Origin: Desulfovibrio sp. Marseille-P6017 | GTDB taxonomy: Bacteria > Bacillota_A > Clostridia > Peptostreptococcales > Peptostreptococcaceae | Reading direction: 5' to 3' | Assembly: GCA_900604495.1 (NCBI GenBank) | Contig: UWOR01000001.1 | Location: forward strand, 310,001-374,000 | Length of the DNA: 64,000 nt | In this document: piece after piece, positions 42,371 through 51,461 of the stretch | Layout: each line of letters begins with the position of its first letter | Position numbering within the stretch: the stretch's first letter is position 1 | Position numbers and translations under genes: made by a program | Notes under the pieces: generated by a model | What the model was told of the DNA's origin: nothing | The model's input: the letters and a program-made list of their open reading frames with translations, nothing else | Database searches by the model: none

Positions 42371-42707
42371 GAGCAAGTCTATAAGCGGAGTTCTGTATTT
42401 GATGATCATCTTTCTAGGCCTATTGTCACCAATAGGCTCAAGCGTCCTACCTACCGGAGGGTACGAGCAGCACCCTATTTACCCTAACTTGGACTTGCTC
42501 CGGGTGGGGTTTACACGGCTTGGCTAGTCACCTAGCCAACGGTGAGCTCTTACCTCACCTTTTCATCCTTACCAAACTAGTTGGCGGTTATTTTCTGTTG
42601 CACTTTCCTTAGGATCACTCCCACTAGACGTTATCTAGCACCCTTGCTCTATGGAGCTCCGACTTTCCTCACGTAGCTAATGCTACCCGCGATCATCTGG
42701 CTTACTT
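42371..42707 (-). ncRNA. rnpB: RNase P RNA
   Basis: On the minus strand the conserved 5' block GAGGAAAGTCCGGAGCTCC, the GTAAACCCCACCCGGAGCAA block and the 3' block ACAGAACTCCGCTTATAGAC appear in the right order over about 337 bases. This patch is much richer in GC than its surroundings. The RNA is the catalytic part of the tRNA 5'-end processing ribonuclease. It lies between the NarL-type regulator gene and galE, all on the minus strand, and ends at a T-run terminator. Confidence 0.96.
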
Positions 42708-42767
42708 AATTTAATTGACTTTCACTATATTATCATATTTTTTTTATCGTGTCAAAAGTTAAATTTT

Positions 42768-43367
42768 TTATATTATTCCTTTTTCATGCACATAAAGCGC
42801 TGCATGAGTTCTATCTCTTAAGTTTAATTTTTCAAAAATATTGCTTGTATGCTTTTTAACTGTATGTTCTGTTATACATAGCTCATTAGCAATCTCATGA
42901 TTAGTTTTACCTTTTGATATACATATTAAAATTTCTTTTTCTCTTTTTGTAAGCTCTTTTATTTCTTCTAAGTTATCTTTTCTCATATAATTTTCTACGA
43001 GGTCTGAATCAAAGTATTTTTTTCCTTTTGATAATAATCTTACTGCATATTTTATTCCTTCACCTTCTATATTTGCTAATATGTAGCTATCTACACCAAT
43101 TTTCATACACTTTGCGAATAATCTTGTATCTTCATAAAAATCTAATACCATTATTTTTGAATTTCCATTTTCTTTTATATCTTTTATACAATCTATATAC
43201 TGTTTAGTATTTCTATTTAAGTCAAATATAACTAAATCGTATGCATCTTTATTTATATCAGTACACATATATCCTTCATCTAATATATCTATACAACTTT
43301 CACTTGATAGTATCTCTGCTACTCCTTTTCTTATAACTAACGATTCTGAAATTATTATCCCCTTCAT
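42768..43367 (-). CDS. NarL/LuxR-family response regulator with degenerate receiver, behind a c-di-GMP-II riboswitch
   Basis: A 199-residue protein. The N-terminal receiver fold keeps the phosphate-acceptor position (D49 in YDLVIFDLN). It lacks the usual paired acidic residues after the first strand (IIISESL instead of VLIVDDH) and the conserved lysine (YILANIEGE instead of YLLKD). The C-terminal LuxR helix-turn-helix (LTKREKEILICISKGKTNHEIANELCITEHTVKKHTSNIFEKL, about 138-180) is intact. No histidine kinase is adjacent. Its leader carries a class II c-di-GMP riboswitch with overlapping terminator, so its level may be set by c-di-GMP rather than its activity by phosphorylation. Confidence 0.87.
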   Translation of the reverse strand: MKGIIISESLVIRKGVAEILSSESCIDILDEGYMCTDINKDAYDLVIFDLNRNTKQYIDCIKDIKENGNSKIMVLDFYEDTRLFAKCMKIGVDSYILANIEGEGIKYAVRLLSKGKKYFDSDLVENYMRKDNLEEIKELTKREKEILICISKGKTNHEIANELCITEHTVKKHTSNIFEKLNLRDRTHAALYVHEKGII

Positions 43368-43560
43368 ATATTACACCCTCCGTAAAGTCCCTTTTATTCA
43401 CTATGTATTAATTATATGTCTTATTTTTTACATATTAAATCACTCAAATTTACCATATACTATAAATCTTTTGTTTAGTTATTGATTACACTTTTTTATA
43501 ATTCATATACTTGTTACTATATATCCGTTATACTTTAGTATTATTTTTTATAATAAAAAA
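43368..43560 (-). other. Leader between the riboswitch terminator and the regulator start
   Basis: About 190 AT-rich bases separate the terminator hairpin from the regulator's start codon. The ribosome binding site GGAGGG lies just before the start. I see no other conserved element, but an independent promoter cannot be excluded. Confidence 0.35.
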
Positions 43561-43599
43561 AGCTATACTAACAAAAACTAGTTTTTGTCAAATATAGCC
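43561..43599 (-). terminator. Riboswitch-controlled terminator
   Basis: On the minus strand GCTATATTTGACAAAAACT pairs with AGTTTTTGTTAGTATAGC and is followed by seven T. Its 5' side overlaps the 3' strand of the riboswitch P1 stem, so ligand binding and termination would exclude each other, predicting an ON switch. Confidence 0.8.
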
Positions 43600-43668
43600 G
43601 GTTGCATCACTAACTCCATATATCCGAGATGCCCAAATTACAGGATATATATCACCATTTCAAATATT
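43591..43668 (-). promoter_or_regulatory. Cyclic-di-GMP-II riboswitch
   Basis: The minus strand contains the class II signature in order: a weak P1 strand AATATT, TGAAATGGTGA, a stem strand ATATATCC, then TAATTTGGGCATC. The partner GGATATAT, GGAGTTAGT, GATGCAACCGG and the closing P1 strand follow. GCATC/GATGC form the pseudoknot and ATATATCC/GGATATAT the internal stem, as in the C. acetobutylicum and C. difficile examples. Conserved blocks TTGGGCA, GAGTTAGT and TGCAACCG are all present. It precedes the NarL-type regulator gene. Confidence 0.9.
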
Positions 43669-43852
43669 AAAGTTTTTACTACTTATATGTTTATGTTATA
43701 CATATTTAGTATAATTTTCAATAAATAATTGGTATAATATCTTACTTTCGTTTTTCAAAAAAATACTTTTTTATAAAAAATTCTTATTTTTTCTACAAAA
43801 TAAATAATTATTCTATATCTACTTCCAATTTATTACAAGTTTAATTCGACAA

Positions 43853-43886
43853 TTAAAAAGCAGACCTATTCAAATAAGCCTGCATA
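43853..43886 (-). terminator. Terminator of the LCP gene
   Basis: GCAGGCTTATT pairs imperfectly with AATAGGTCTGC, followed by TTTTTAATT on the minus strand, just after the stop at 43891. It also separates the LCP gene from the riboswitch leader. Confidence 0.7.
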
Positions 43887-43890
43887 ATTT

Positions 43891-44796
43891 TTAGTATTCT
43901 TTTATATATGTAATGTAATTAAATATAAAGTCATTTAGAGCTTTTTTATTGTACTCTTCTTCCCATTCAATTACCCATCCTTTTTCATTATTAATCATAG
44001 TATCATTTCTATGACCTTCAAGCGGAAACTCCAACTGATCAAAATCAGTATCTTTAATTTTAATAGCCTGAGTACCAACACTTATAATTTCCATTGGAGT
44101 CATATTTGTTTTAGTATATCTAAATAAAGTATTCGCTATATCTAATAGCTCATCGTTACTTACATTCGTTAACTTATTATAAAGTGCTTGTAATACTGTT
44201 CTTTGTCTATTATCTCTTTGATAAGCACTATCTATATATCTTATTCTACTATAAGCTAATGCTTGTTCTCCTGTAAGTGCTTGTGTTCCAGCTTCATTTA
44301 TGCCATCTATTTGACTTACTTCAGCTTCACTTATATCTATTTGTACTCCACCTAACTCATTAATTATATTTATAAATGAATTAAAATTAACAGCAGCGTA
44401 TTTATCTATACTTATATCAAAATTTTCCTTAATAGTTTGAATTAATAAACTAGGACCATCATATGCATATGCATGAGTTAATTTCTCTGTACTATGCCCT
44501 GGAATATTTACATATGTATCTCTTGCTAGTGATGTAAGTCTTATATCATTATTATTACTATCTATAGTAAGTATTATCATAGCATCTGATCTATTCCCTC
44601 TATCTATATTGTCTCCATCTACTCCTACTAAAAGTATATTTGTTATTCCTTCTTTAACTTCTGCAACTTCTATTTTACCAGCTTCTTCTTTGTCATATAT
44701 AGAATTTAACTTAAAATATAATGTTCCAAATCCTATTGTTGGTATGGCTAATAGTAATATTAATAAGCCAATGACAATTTTCTTAAAATGTCTCAT
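43891..44796 (-). CDS. LytR-CpsA-Psr family glycopolymer ligase
   Basis: A 301-residue protein with a short cytoplasmic start, one membrane segment (about 5-25) and an extracellular LCP domain. Conserved arginine and aspartate residues bind the polyprenyl pyrophosphate head group: LLVGVDGDNIDRGNRSDAMIILTID (about 53-77), RLTSLARDTYVNIPGH, AYDGPSLLIQTIKENFDI and QALAYSRIRYIDSAYQRDNRQRTVL. LCP enzymes attach teichoic acids or surface polysaccharides to peptidoglycan. The polysaccharide locus at 56-64 kb is a plausible source of substrate. It is a single gene bounded by terminators. Confidence 0.94.
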   Translation of the reverse strand: MRHFKKIVIGLLILLLAIPTIGFGTLYFKLNSIYDKEEAGKIEVAEVKEGITNILLVGVDGDNIDRGNRSDAMIILTIDSNNNDIRLTSLARDTYVNIPGHSTEKLTHAYAYDGPSLLIQTIKENFDISIDKYAAVNFNSFINIINELGGVQIDISEAEVSQIDGINEAGTQALTGEQALAYSRIRYIDSAYQRDNRQRTVLQALYNKLTNVSNDELLDIANTLFRYTKTNMTPMEIISVGTQAIKIKDTDFDQLEFPLEGHRNDTMINNEKGWVIEWEEEYNKKALNDFIFNYITYIKEY

Positions 44797-44870
44797 ATTA
44801 TACCCCCCTATTTTCTTGTAATACTCCCATAAATTACTATTTATCTACTTTTATTATATCATAAGTAAAT

Positions 44871-44901
44871 TAAAAGTAGCCTAAATTCATAGACTACTTT
44901 C
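44871..44901 (-). terminator. Terminator of the amidase-SPOR gene
   Basis: AAAGTAG pairs with CTACTTT around the loop at 44880-44893, with T-rich sequence following on the minus strand. Confidence 0.6.
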
Positions 44902-44907
44902 AATTTA

Positions 44908-45678
44908 CTATTCTTTTTTATAAGCTGCTATAAACGGATCGTATCCTTTTGACTTCAATTCTGCTACCATAGCTTCTGCGTTTTCTTTATTAGTATAACT
45001 TCCTACAACTACCCTATAGTAAATTGTACCATTATCAGTATTATTATCATCTGTTTTATCATTTATATTTGAGTCAGATGGTACTTTATAGGTTATACCA
45101 AAATATTTACATAAACCTTTCATAGTTCCTTCTATCATTTCATCTTTATTATTATTCAATATTGCTAAATCTTCTTTATTTGTATAAAAAGCATATTCTA
45201 CTAGTATAGATGGCATATTGGCTTTATATATTACTGTAAAATCTGCAGTTTTTAAACCTCTATCTTTCGCAGTACTATCAATTACCTTTATTGCATCTAC
45301 TAAGTTTTCTTGAACGTATTTTGCTGCATTCTTTGAATTTGTACTTGCATTACTTGCTGTGTAGGTTTCTGTTCCTCTTGCGCTGTTAAAGTATGATAGA
45401 TATGCATTTGCATGTATTGATAATAATAAAGCTTTTGGTTTGTTTTGATTTGCCCAGTATGTGTTTGCTAGAGTTGCTCTTTTTGTAAGTCCTATTTCAT
45501 CTTTACCTTGTGGTGATGGATTTGTTAGGTATACGCTTATATTATGATCTTCGCATCTTTTTTTAAGTTTATATTGCATTTGATTATTAAAGTCCCACTC
45601 TTTGAATGTACCATCTGGTGATTGTTTTCCTGATACATATTCATTATGACCACTATCTATAATTATTAATTTATCCAT
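44908..45678 (-). CDS. N-acetylmuramoyl-L-alanine amidase (Amidase_3) with SPOR domain
   Basis: A 256-residue protein from the ATG at 45678 (AGGAGGTG five bases before); the longer frame to 45720 lacks such a site. The Amidase_3 domain (about 1-180) starts at once with LIIIDSGHNEYVSG and has zinc-ligand histidines there and in LLSIHANAYLSYF, plus the catalytic glutamate in PSILVEYAFYTN. A linker precedes a C-terminal SPOR domain (YRVVVGSYTNKENAEAMVAELKSKGYDPFIAAYKK) that binds denuded glycan strands at division or spore septa. No signal peptide is present, as in some mother-cell lytic enzymes and phage endolysins. Confidence 0.9.
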   Translation of the reverse strand: MDKLIIIDSGHNEYVSGKQSPDGTFKEWDFNNQMQYKLKKRCEDHNISVYLTNPSPQGKDEIGLTKRATLANTYWANQNKPKALLLSIHANAYLSYFNSARGTETYTASNASTNSKNAAKYVQENLVDAIKVIDSTAKDRGLKTADFTVIYKANMPSILVEYAFYTNKEDLAILNNNKDEMIEGTMKGLCKYFGITYKVPSDSNINDKTDDNNTDNGTIYYRVVVGSYTNKENAEAMVAELKSKGYDPFIAAYKKE

Positions 45679-46006
45679 TTTTTCACCTCCTACATATATT
45701 ATAGAAGGATTTACTGACAAAGTTTCCTAGTTTATGTTAAAAATTTGCATAAAAAATTCGCTTCGCTCATGTCGCCAACGACTTTGTCCGTTGCTCAAAA
45801 TGTTTTTTACGCTCAATAATAGTTATGTTGATACACCTATATCATAGAGTTTATCTACAGAATTTGATACAATATAATTTCCTTAAGCGTAAAAAAAGCC
45901 TAGCAATTTCCGAGTTAGCTAGGCTATACAAAAGTAACGACTAAGTATTAAGTACCTCTCAGCATTTATAATTATTTCCTCTTTATTTTAAGTTTATACA
46001 TTGTAT
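45679..46006. other. Intergenic region with a GC-richer patch of unknown nature
   Basis: This 328-base gap lies between the amidase-SPOR gene and the end of the nucleotidyltransferase gene. It holds a terminator (45890-45926) and, at 45755-45810, a patch distinctly richer in GC (on the minus strand AGCAACGGACAAAGTCGTTG and GGCGACATGAGCGAAGCGAA). It has no ORF and no tRNA or riboswitch fold that I recognise, and may be a relic or dispersed repeat. Confidence 0.35.
45890..45927 (-). terminator. Terminator at the end of the RiPP operon
   Basis: AGCCTAGC pairs with GCTAGGCT around a loop, followed by seven T on the minus strand, about 80 bases after the nucleotidyltransferase stop. Confidence 0.8.
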
Positions 46007-47256
46007 TTATATTATTTTATATTGTTTTAACAGTTCTACTCTTTGTTTTCCTATACTTATACTACCATATGCTGCTTTCCCTATATTTTGAGGTATCCCT
46101 TTTTCATTAACATAAGATATTACCCTTTGTGTCCATGCTATTGGAAGTAAGTACGGTTTCTTATTTAGGTATGTATACCTTCCTTTCAAATTCAATACAC
46201 TTGGAAATAAGGCTGCTTTAAATGTAGATTTATGAGTTTTAATTTCTCTGTTATTAACTGCATCTAAGGTTATTAAACTACTTTGTTTTCTCTCCATAGA
46301 ACTAGATCCAAATATCCCAGCATCTAATATGTCTTCAAGAAGTGCTCTTGAATCAACATTATTATAATCATACCAATCTGGATATTGTATTAACATTTTA
46401 TCTAATCCCAAATATAATTCTCCTATATTAAGTAAATTAAAAACAAAGTAATCATACTTAATCTTTTTTAGGTTTTTCCATAGATAATCCCAGTCAATTT
46501 CTTTGCTATTGCACTCTATAAACTTTACAATGTCACAAACTTGCCTTATACCTACTCCTCCATGTAAAAAATGTTTGGTAGTATGATTTATTAAATACAT
46601 TAAATTCATTGTTTCTGGAAATGTATATACTACTCTACCTTGTACATTAACATGTATGCTCTTATTAAAGCAATCTTTATAAAAAGCATTAAATATATTA
46701 ACATGTTCTTCTTCATTTTCATTAAATAGTGTTTTATGAACTTCTATCATAAGTCTTGAGCTTGTACAAATATATGCAACTACATCTTTATTTTCAATAT
46801 CAACACCATCTATAATCTTCATATTATTTTCAGTTAATATTTTATGGCATAGTTCAAAATCTTCTTTCTTTACTAAAATATCTTCATCAGAAGAGATTCT
46901 ACTATCTGGAAAAGGGTATATATTTCTACAAGTTATACCTTTTACTACTATAGGTTTTATATTATTATCTAAAAAATTTTTGTATATATCTAAAAACCTT
47001 TCACTTCTTTGTATTTGATTTATTTCTTGAGCCATGGCTTGTCTTTTCCATAGTTGAATTTCATTAATAGACTTATCTATACTATCAATTAAATTTATAC
47101 CTTCATAAATTAGTGGTAGTATATTATGAGTTTTGATAATTTATATATTTTCTCTATACTTAATTCTTTTATATCATACTTATTCAAACCATATTTTTCA
47201 TTATGTATTGCTATATTTAAAACTTCTAATAAGTATTTATAATCATTATTAATCAT
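46007..47256 (-). pseudogene. Nucleotidyltransferase-fold protein of RiPP clusters (NTP_transf_5 type), frameshifted
   Basis: The uninterrupted downstream frame gives 342 residues (MAQEINQIQRSERF onward) with the nucleotidyltransferase signature IKPIVVKGITCRNIYPFPDSRISSDEDILVKKEDF (DxD metal site). LMYLINHTTKHFLHGGVGIRQVCDIVKFI is typical of PF14907. The true start is the ATG at 47256, overlapping the ABC transporter stop as TAATG. It gives MINNDYKYLLEVLNIAIHNEK and, after a shift, HNILPLIYEGINLIDSIDK. The span is 3n+2 bases, so one A is missing from the A run at 47131-47134. Homologues in lasso-peptide clusters (PsmN) modify phosphorylated peptides. The frameshift may be real or an error. 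Confidence 0.75.
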
Positions 47257-49013
47257 TAAAAATCCACCACCATTTTCTCTACTTCTTTTGAAGTTACTTC
47301 AGTTACTTTACATTGAGATATTTTATATACTTTATCACACATTGTAAGTACACTTGGCCTATGTGTTGTTACTATACATGTTCTGTTATTATTCATTTCC
47401 ATAATATTTTTTAATACTTTTCTTTCAGTTGCTACATCTAATGCTGATGTTGCCTCATCTAACAACAATATAGGAGAATTTCTAAGTAACGCTCTTGCTA
47501 TAGATAGTCTTTGATTTTGACCTTCTGAAAAACCATTACCACGTTCTCCAATTCTACTATTTATTCCATTTGGAAGTTTTTTTATAAAATCGTATGCACA
47601 TGATATTTTCAGAGCTTCTATTATTTCTAAATCTGTAGCTTCTGGTTTTACCATTCTCATATTTTCTGCTATAGTTCCACTAAACATTGTTTTTTCTTGT
47701 GGTACATATGCCATAAGCTTTCTTGTACTTGCTGATATATTACAACTTCTATTACTTTTATCTTTTATAATTGCTTCTCCATCATTTATATTTAATAGAC
47801 CTAATAATATTCTCATCATAGTGGTTTTTCCTTCACCTGATGGTCCTACTAAAGCTACTATTTCACCTGAATTTGCACTTATATTTGCATTTTCTAGTAC
47901 TAATACGTTTTTATTGGAGTAACTAAAGTTTACATTTTTAATTTCTATGTCTAATCCACTTTCATTAATTGTTTTATATAATTCGTCTACTAATTTTTCA
48001 TCTTTTATAATTTCTCTTGGTAGTTCAGATACTTCCATTATTCTACCAGCTGATGTTGTTGCCCCTATTGCTGATGGTACTAAGTTTATTAATGATGAGA
48101 ATGAACTAGAAAGTTTTCCAGATAGCTGTAAAAATAAAGTCATTGTACCGTATGTTATATGACCACTCCATAACCTATATACACCCCATCCAAAGCATGC
48201 ATATGATACAAATGTTCCTATAAATGACATAAATGATGATGTATATATTGAAAATTTATTGTATCCCAAACTTACATCAGCATAATTCTTTTGAACACAT
48301 CTTAATTTATCCGAGAATATATCCATTAAATTAAATGCTTTTATTGATTGTAAATTTTGAAAAGTTTCTTCATTAAATGACATAACTTCACTGCTTGCTT
48401 GTCTAATTTCTTGATTAAATTTTCTCATTTTTTTCATTAATATTTTAGATATTATTATTGATACTGGTGCACTTAGCATTGCTATTACTGCCATAGTTGT
48501 GTCATAGTATAGTATTACACATAATGTTGATATAAATTGAATCGATTTTGTTATTAGGTTTGGTATCCATCCTAGTACACTTGTTGCTACTGTATTTGTA
48601 TCATTTGTTAACCTATTTAATAAGTCTCCGCTATGGTATGTGTTCATACTTTCCCAATCTATGTTTATTATCTTATCGTAAATATCCTGCTTTATTTCAT
48701 TTCCTACCTTTATATTTATTTTTGCTGATATCCTATTTGATATTGCCGTTATTATTATATTTCCTATTGCCATTAATATTATTATCAATATTATTATGCC
48801 TATTTTACTAGAATCTTGTTCTGTTACCGCATCTATTAGATATTTTGATCCTACGTTTGATGATAAACTCATTAGCGTTGCTACTATCCCTAGTATTATA
48901 TATATACCTATATCTAATTTATACTTTTTAATGTATACATACATCCATTTTAATTCCAATTGAATTTCATTTATTATATGATTACTATCTTTATATCTAA
49001 ACTTTTTAAACAT
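47256..49013 (-). CDS. ABC exporter of the RiPP cluster
   Basis: A 585-residue fused half-transporter. Six membrane segments (about 35-320) are followed by an ATPase domain with Walker A GPSGEGKTT (about 392-400), Q-loop YVPQEKTMF, signature FSEGQNQRLSIARALL, Walker B ILLLDEATSALD and H-loop VTTHRPS. There is no N-terminal C39 leader peptidase, so it would export a peptide already cut or cut by another enzyme. It follows the secreted-protein gene after a terminator-like stem and is joined by TAATG to the nucleotidyltransferase gene. Export of the modified peptide is inferred from context. Confidence 0.88.
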   Translation of the reverse strand: MFKKFRYKDSNHIINEIQLELKWMYVYIKKYKLDIGIYIILGIVATLMSLSSNVGSKYLIDAVTEQDSSKIGIIILIIILMAIGNIIITAISNRISAKINIKVGNEIKQDIYDKIINIDWESMNTYHSGDLLNRLTNDTNTVATSVLGWIPNLITKSIQFISTLCVILYYDTTMAVIAMLSAPVSIIISKILMKKMRKFNQEIRQASSEVMSFNEETFQNLQSIKAFNLMDIFSDKLRCVQKNYADVSLGYNKFSIYTSSFMSFIGTFVSYACFGWGVYRLWSGHITYGTMTLFLQLSGKLSSSFSSLINLVPSAIGATTSAGRIMEVSELPREIIKDEKLVDELYKTINESGLDIEIKNVNFSYSNKNVLVLENANISANSGEIVALVGPSGEGKTTMMRILLGLLNINDGEAIIKDKSNRSCNISASTRKLMAYVPQEKTMFSGTIAENMRMVKPEATDLEIIEALKISCAYDFIKKLPNGINSRIGERGNGFSEGQNQRLSIARALLRNSPILLLDEATSALDVATERKVLKNIMEMNNNRTCIVTTHRPSVLTMCDKVYKISQCKVTEVTSKEVEKMVVDF

Positions 49014-49133
49014 TATTTCGCCCTTAATCTCTATAATTTTCTATATTATTTATAATAATTTATCATTTATCCTCTATTTTCCTTCTTTTTCTCCTTAAAT
49101 TATAAAAAAACTATAGGATATATATTATTTTTA

Positions 49134-49168
49134 CAAAAAAAAGTCAGAATAATTAATCCTGACATTTT
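49134..49168 (-). terminator. Terminator inside the RiPP locus
   Basis: GTCAGGATTAATTATTCTGAC followed by eight T on the minus strand (written here in two halves GTCAGGAT and ATTCTGAC), after the stop at 49171 and before the ABC exporter gene. Confidence 0.7.
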
Positions 49169-49170
49169 TA

Positions 49171-50028
49171 CTAATATTGTAAATCAACTATTATAATGTC
49201 GCTATCATCAATAGAGTAATGATTCGCAATACCTCCTGCTGATTCACCTGATTTTATATTTTCTAGTCTTATCCTATAAGTTATGCCTCCTGGTAAATCT
49301 TGTGTAAATATCCTTTGCTTATAGTATACATATGCTACAGATATATTTTTACCAGATATGTTTTGTAATTCTATTATTCCATCTGTAGAATCTATCTTTA
49401 CTTGATCTTCCATTAAAGATATACTTTCTCTTTCAGCAACTATATTATCACTATAAGTATATGAGTTATTTTCATTAAATAACTTATTACTTTTTTCTAA
49501 TACAATAATTGAACTATTTGAAGGAACTGATGAAAATTCAAATTCTAATTCTTCATTGTTACTATCCTTAAGCTTTAAATTTCCATATTGTATAAATCCA
49601 TCAGATGTATTTTTAACTATAATACCTATAACATTTTTAGATGTATTTTCACTTCCATCCTCTAAAAAGTCTCCATCATATTTTATAATCTTTTCTATAC
49701 TTAAATTAGCATTAGGTACTTTATATGGGAAACTACTTACACTATCACTTTTGATTTTATTACCTTCACTTGTATCTAATTCCATACTTTTTATTTCAAC
49801 TTCGTTATTGCTAATATTATCTATATTACTTACAATCTCCTCTGTGTCACTTAATTCTTCATTACTTGATTTAGAACTATTTATATTTATTTCATTAGAC
49901 TTTGAACTACTTATGTTTAATTGATTGTTCTTATTTTTACTTGTACTGGTATATACCTTTCCGCCTATAATTACTACTGATAAAACACATATAGCTGAAA
50001 TAACACACACAAAGTATTTTTTACTCAT
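49171..50028 (-). CDS. Membrane-anchored extracellular protein of unknown function in the RiPP cluster
   Basis: A 285-residue protein with one N-terminal membrane segment (about 6-26) and a serine/asparagine-rich stretch (about 30-90). The C-terminal beta-rich domain of about 180 residues (VIGIIVKNTSDGFIQYGNLKLKDSNNEELEFEFSSVPSNSSIIVLEKSN, IELQNISGKNISVAYVYYKQR, GGITYRIRLENIKSGES) resembles FxLYD-like immunoglobulin-type domains. It lies 16 bases after the PqqD gene, so it is co-transcribed with the maturation genes. It might bind or present the product outside the cell, or give immunity; nothing in the sequence decides. Confidence 0.6.
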   Translation of the reverse strand: MSKKYFVCVISAICVLSVVIIGGKVYTSTSKNKNNQLNISSSKSNEININSSKSSNEELSDTEEIVSNIDNISNNEVEIKSMELDTSEGNKIKSDSVSSFPYKVPNANLSIEKIIKYDGDFLEDGSENTSKNVIGIIVKNTSDGFIQYGNLKLKDSNNEELEFEFSSVPSNSSIIVLEKSNKLFNENNSYTYSDNIVAERESISLMEDQVKIDSTDGIIELQNISGKNISVAYVYYKQRIFTQDLPGGITYRIRLENIKSGESAGGIANHYSIDDSDIIIVDLQY

Positions 50029-50044
50029 TCTATAACCCCTTAAA

Positions 50045-50308
50045 TTATTTAATTATATTAGAACTTCTCAGTTTATCTAAAAACTCACTACAATCCTTAC
50101 TTGCAGTTTCATAGTCTATATCATATTTTTCTGTAATTAAATTTATAAGTTCATCTTCATCCTTTACTTTATCAGCATGATCCCATATAAATCTACCTAC
50201 TTTATTAATAGTTATTAATCCATTAAAATTGTTTACAGTATTCCCTACTGGAACTAATATAGTTTCCCCTAAAATATCCCTAGTAATAAATTCATTTTTA
50301 TTTATCAT
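50045..50308 (-). CDS. PqqD-like RiPP recognition element protein
   Basis: An 87-residue protein of PqqD size. LVPVGNTVNNFNGLITINKVGRFIWDHADKVKDEDELINLITEKYDIDYETASKDCSEFLDKLRSSNII shows the PqqD pattern: a strand pair with a conserved N-x-x-G-x-x-I/L-W segment, then three helices. Such proteins bind the leader of a RiPP precursor and present it to a radical SAM enzyme. It lies 25 bases after the radical SAM gene and before the secreted-protein gene. The start follows AAGGAG. The precursor it would bind is encoded at 52393. Confidence 0.85.
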   Translation of the reverse strand: MINKNEFITRDILGETILVPVGNTVNNFNGLITINKVGRFIWDHADKVKDEDELINLITEKYDIDYETASKDCSEFLDKLRSSNIIK

Positions 50309-50333
50309 GTCAAACTCCTTCTCCCTAAATAAT

Positions 50334-51461
50334 TTATATTACTTCAACTTTTCTTTCCATTTCTTTTAGAACTTCATTCATCATTTCACATACATAATTC
50401 GGCGTTCCATCTAATTTTCCAGTTTCTGTTACAGCCATAGCTGGACAAGATATACACATAAATTTCTTAGAACAATTTAAGCATTTAATTGATGTTCTAA
50501 TTGAATCTACTTCTTTTACAATTTGCTTCCATGCATCTTTAAAATTCATATTTTTAAATGGATATGATGCTGGATAATTCATCATTCCACAACACTGCAT
50601 CTTCCCATCCCAAGAAATCCAAAATGAACTTTTTCCAGCCCTACATGCCATAGTATTCCCATTTATATTTGTACATCCATATCTACTTTCAAAAAACTCT
50701 ACTCCATTTTTACATCTATTAGCTTTTGCTTTAAAATCGTCTACTCCAAGGCTAAGTATGTCATTTTTCACAAAATTTATACCAGCTTCTTTTGCTGTGA
50801 ATCTACCTAAATTGCTACCTATAGAATCATTGTCTCGTCTTACAGGTGGATACATATACGAACTTACTTGTAAAACTAATTTTTTTTCATTTGCAAACTT
50901 ATGTATTTCTTCTAAATCATGTATATTAAACGGTGTTAAACTGCAGTTTAATTTAATCTCTACACCTATTTCTAATAACATATCTATTGCTTTAGATACT
51001 TTATCAAATCCCCTTGAATCACCACATAATTTCTCATAAGTCTCATTTGAAGCACCATATAATGTTATATTTATTCTACTTGGAGGACTTTTTGAAAGCC
51101 ATTCTATAGTAGAATCATTAATTAGTGTCCCATTAGAATTTATAGATATAATGAATCCTATATTTTTAAGTTCTAAATATAAGTCCTTAAAATTAGGTAT
51201 AGAAAATACTTCTCCACCAGTTAATAATAAATATAGTAAACCTTCTTCTTTTGCTTGTTTAGCTATTTCTAGCCATTCATTATTACTTCTAAGATTACCT
51301 ACATTATCCATCTCTGACTTAGTCATCTTTATATAACACATCTTACAATCTAAATTACATAACGGAGTTAATTCAAATGTACCATTAAGCGGAGTTCTTT
51401 CTCTCGATGCCTTATAAAATAATCTATTATTAATATTTATCTCTTTCCTATTCGCTAGCAT
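50334..51461 (-). CDS. Radical SAM/SPASM peptide-modifying enzyme
   Basis: A 375-residue enzyme. The radical SAM cluster is LCNLDCKMCYIKMT (CxxxCxxC, about 33-46), with AdoMet-binding YLLLTGGEVFSIPNF (about 76-90). A C-terminal SPASM domain has cysteines in NTMACRAG, MQCCGMM, IKCLNCSKKFMCISCPAM and YVCEMM, binding one or two auxiliary iron-sulfur clusters. PqqE-type enzymes of this layout make thioether or carbon-carbon crosslinks in RiPP precursors. The gene overlaps the HprK-like kinase gene by 14 bases and is followed by pqqD. The four-cysteine precursor at 52393 suggests sactipeptide- or ranthipeptide-like thioethers, which is inference. Confidence 0.9.
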   Translation of the reverse strand: MLANRKEININNRLFYKASRERTPLNGTFELTPLCNLDCKMCYIKMTKSEMDNVGNLRSNNEWLEIAKQAKEEGLLYLLLTGGEVFSIPNFKDLYLELKNIGFIISINSNGTLINDSTIEWLSKSPPSRINITLYGASNETYEKLCGDSRGFDKVSKAIDMLLEIGVEIKLNCSLTPFNIHDLEEIHKFANEKKLVLQVSSYMYPPVRRDNDSIGSNLGRFTAKEAGINFVKNDILSLGVDDFKAKANRCKNGVEFFESRYGCTNINGNTMACRAGKSSFWISWDGKMQCCGMMNYPASYPFKNMNFKDAWKQIVKEVDSIRTSIKCLNCSKKFMCISCPAMAVTETGKLDGTPNYVCEMMNEVLKEMERKVEVI

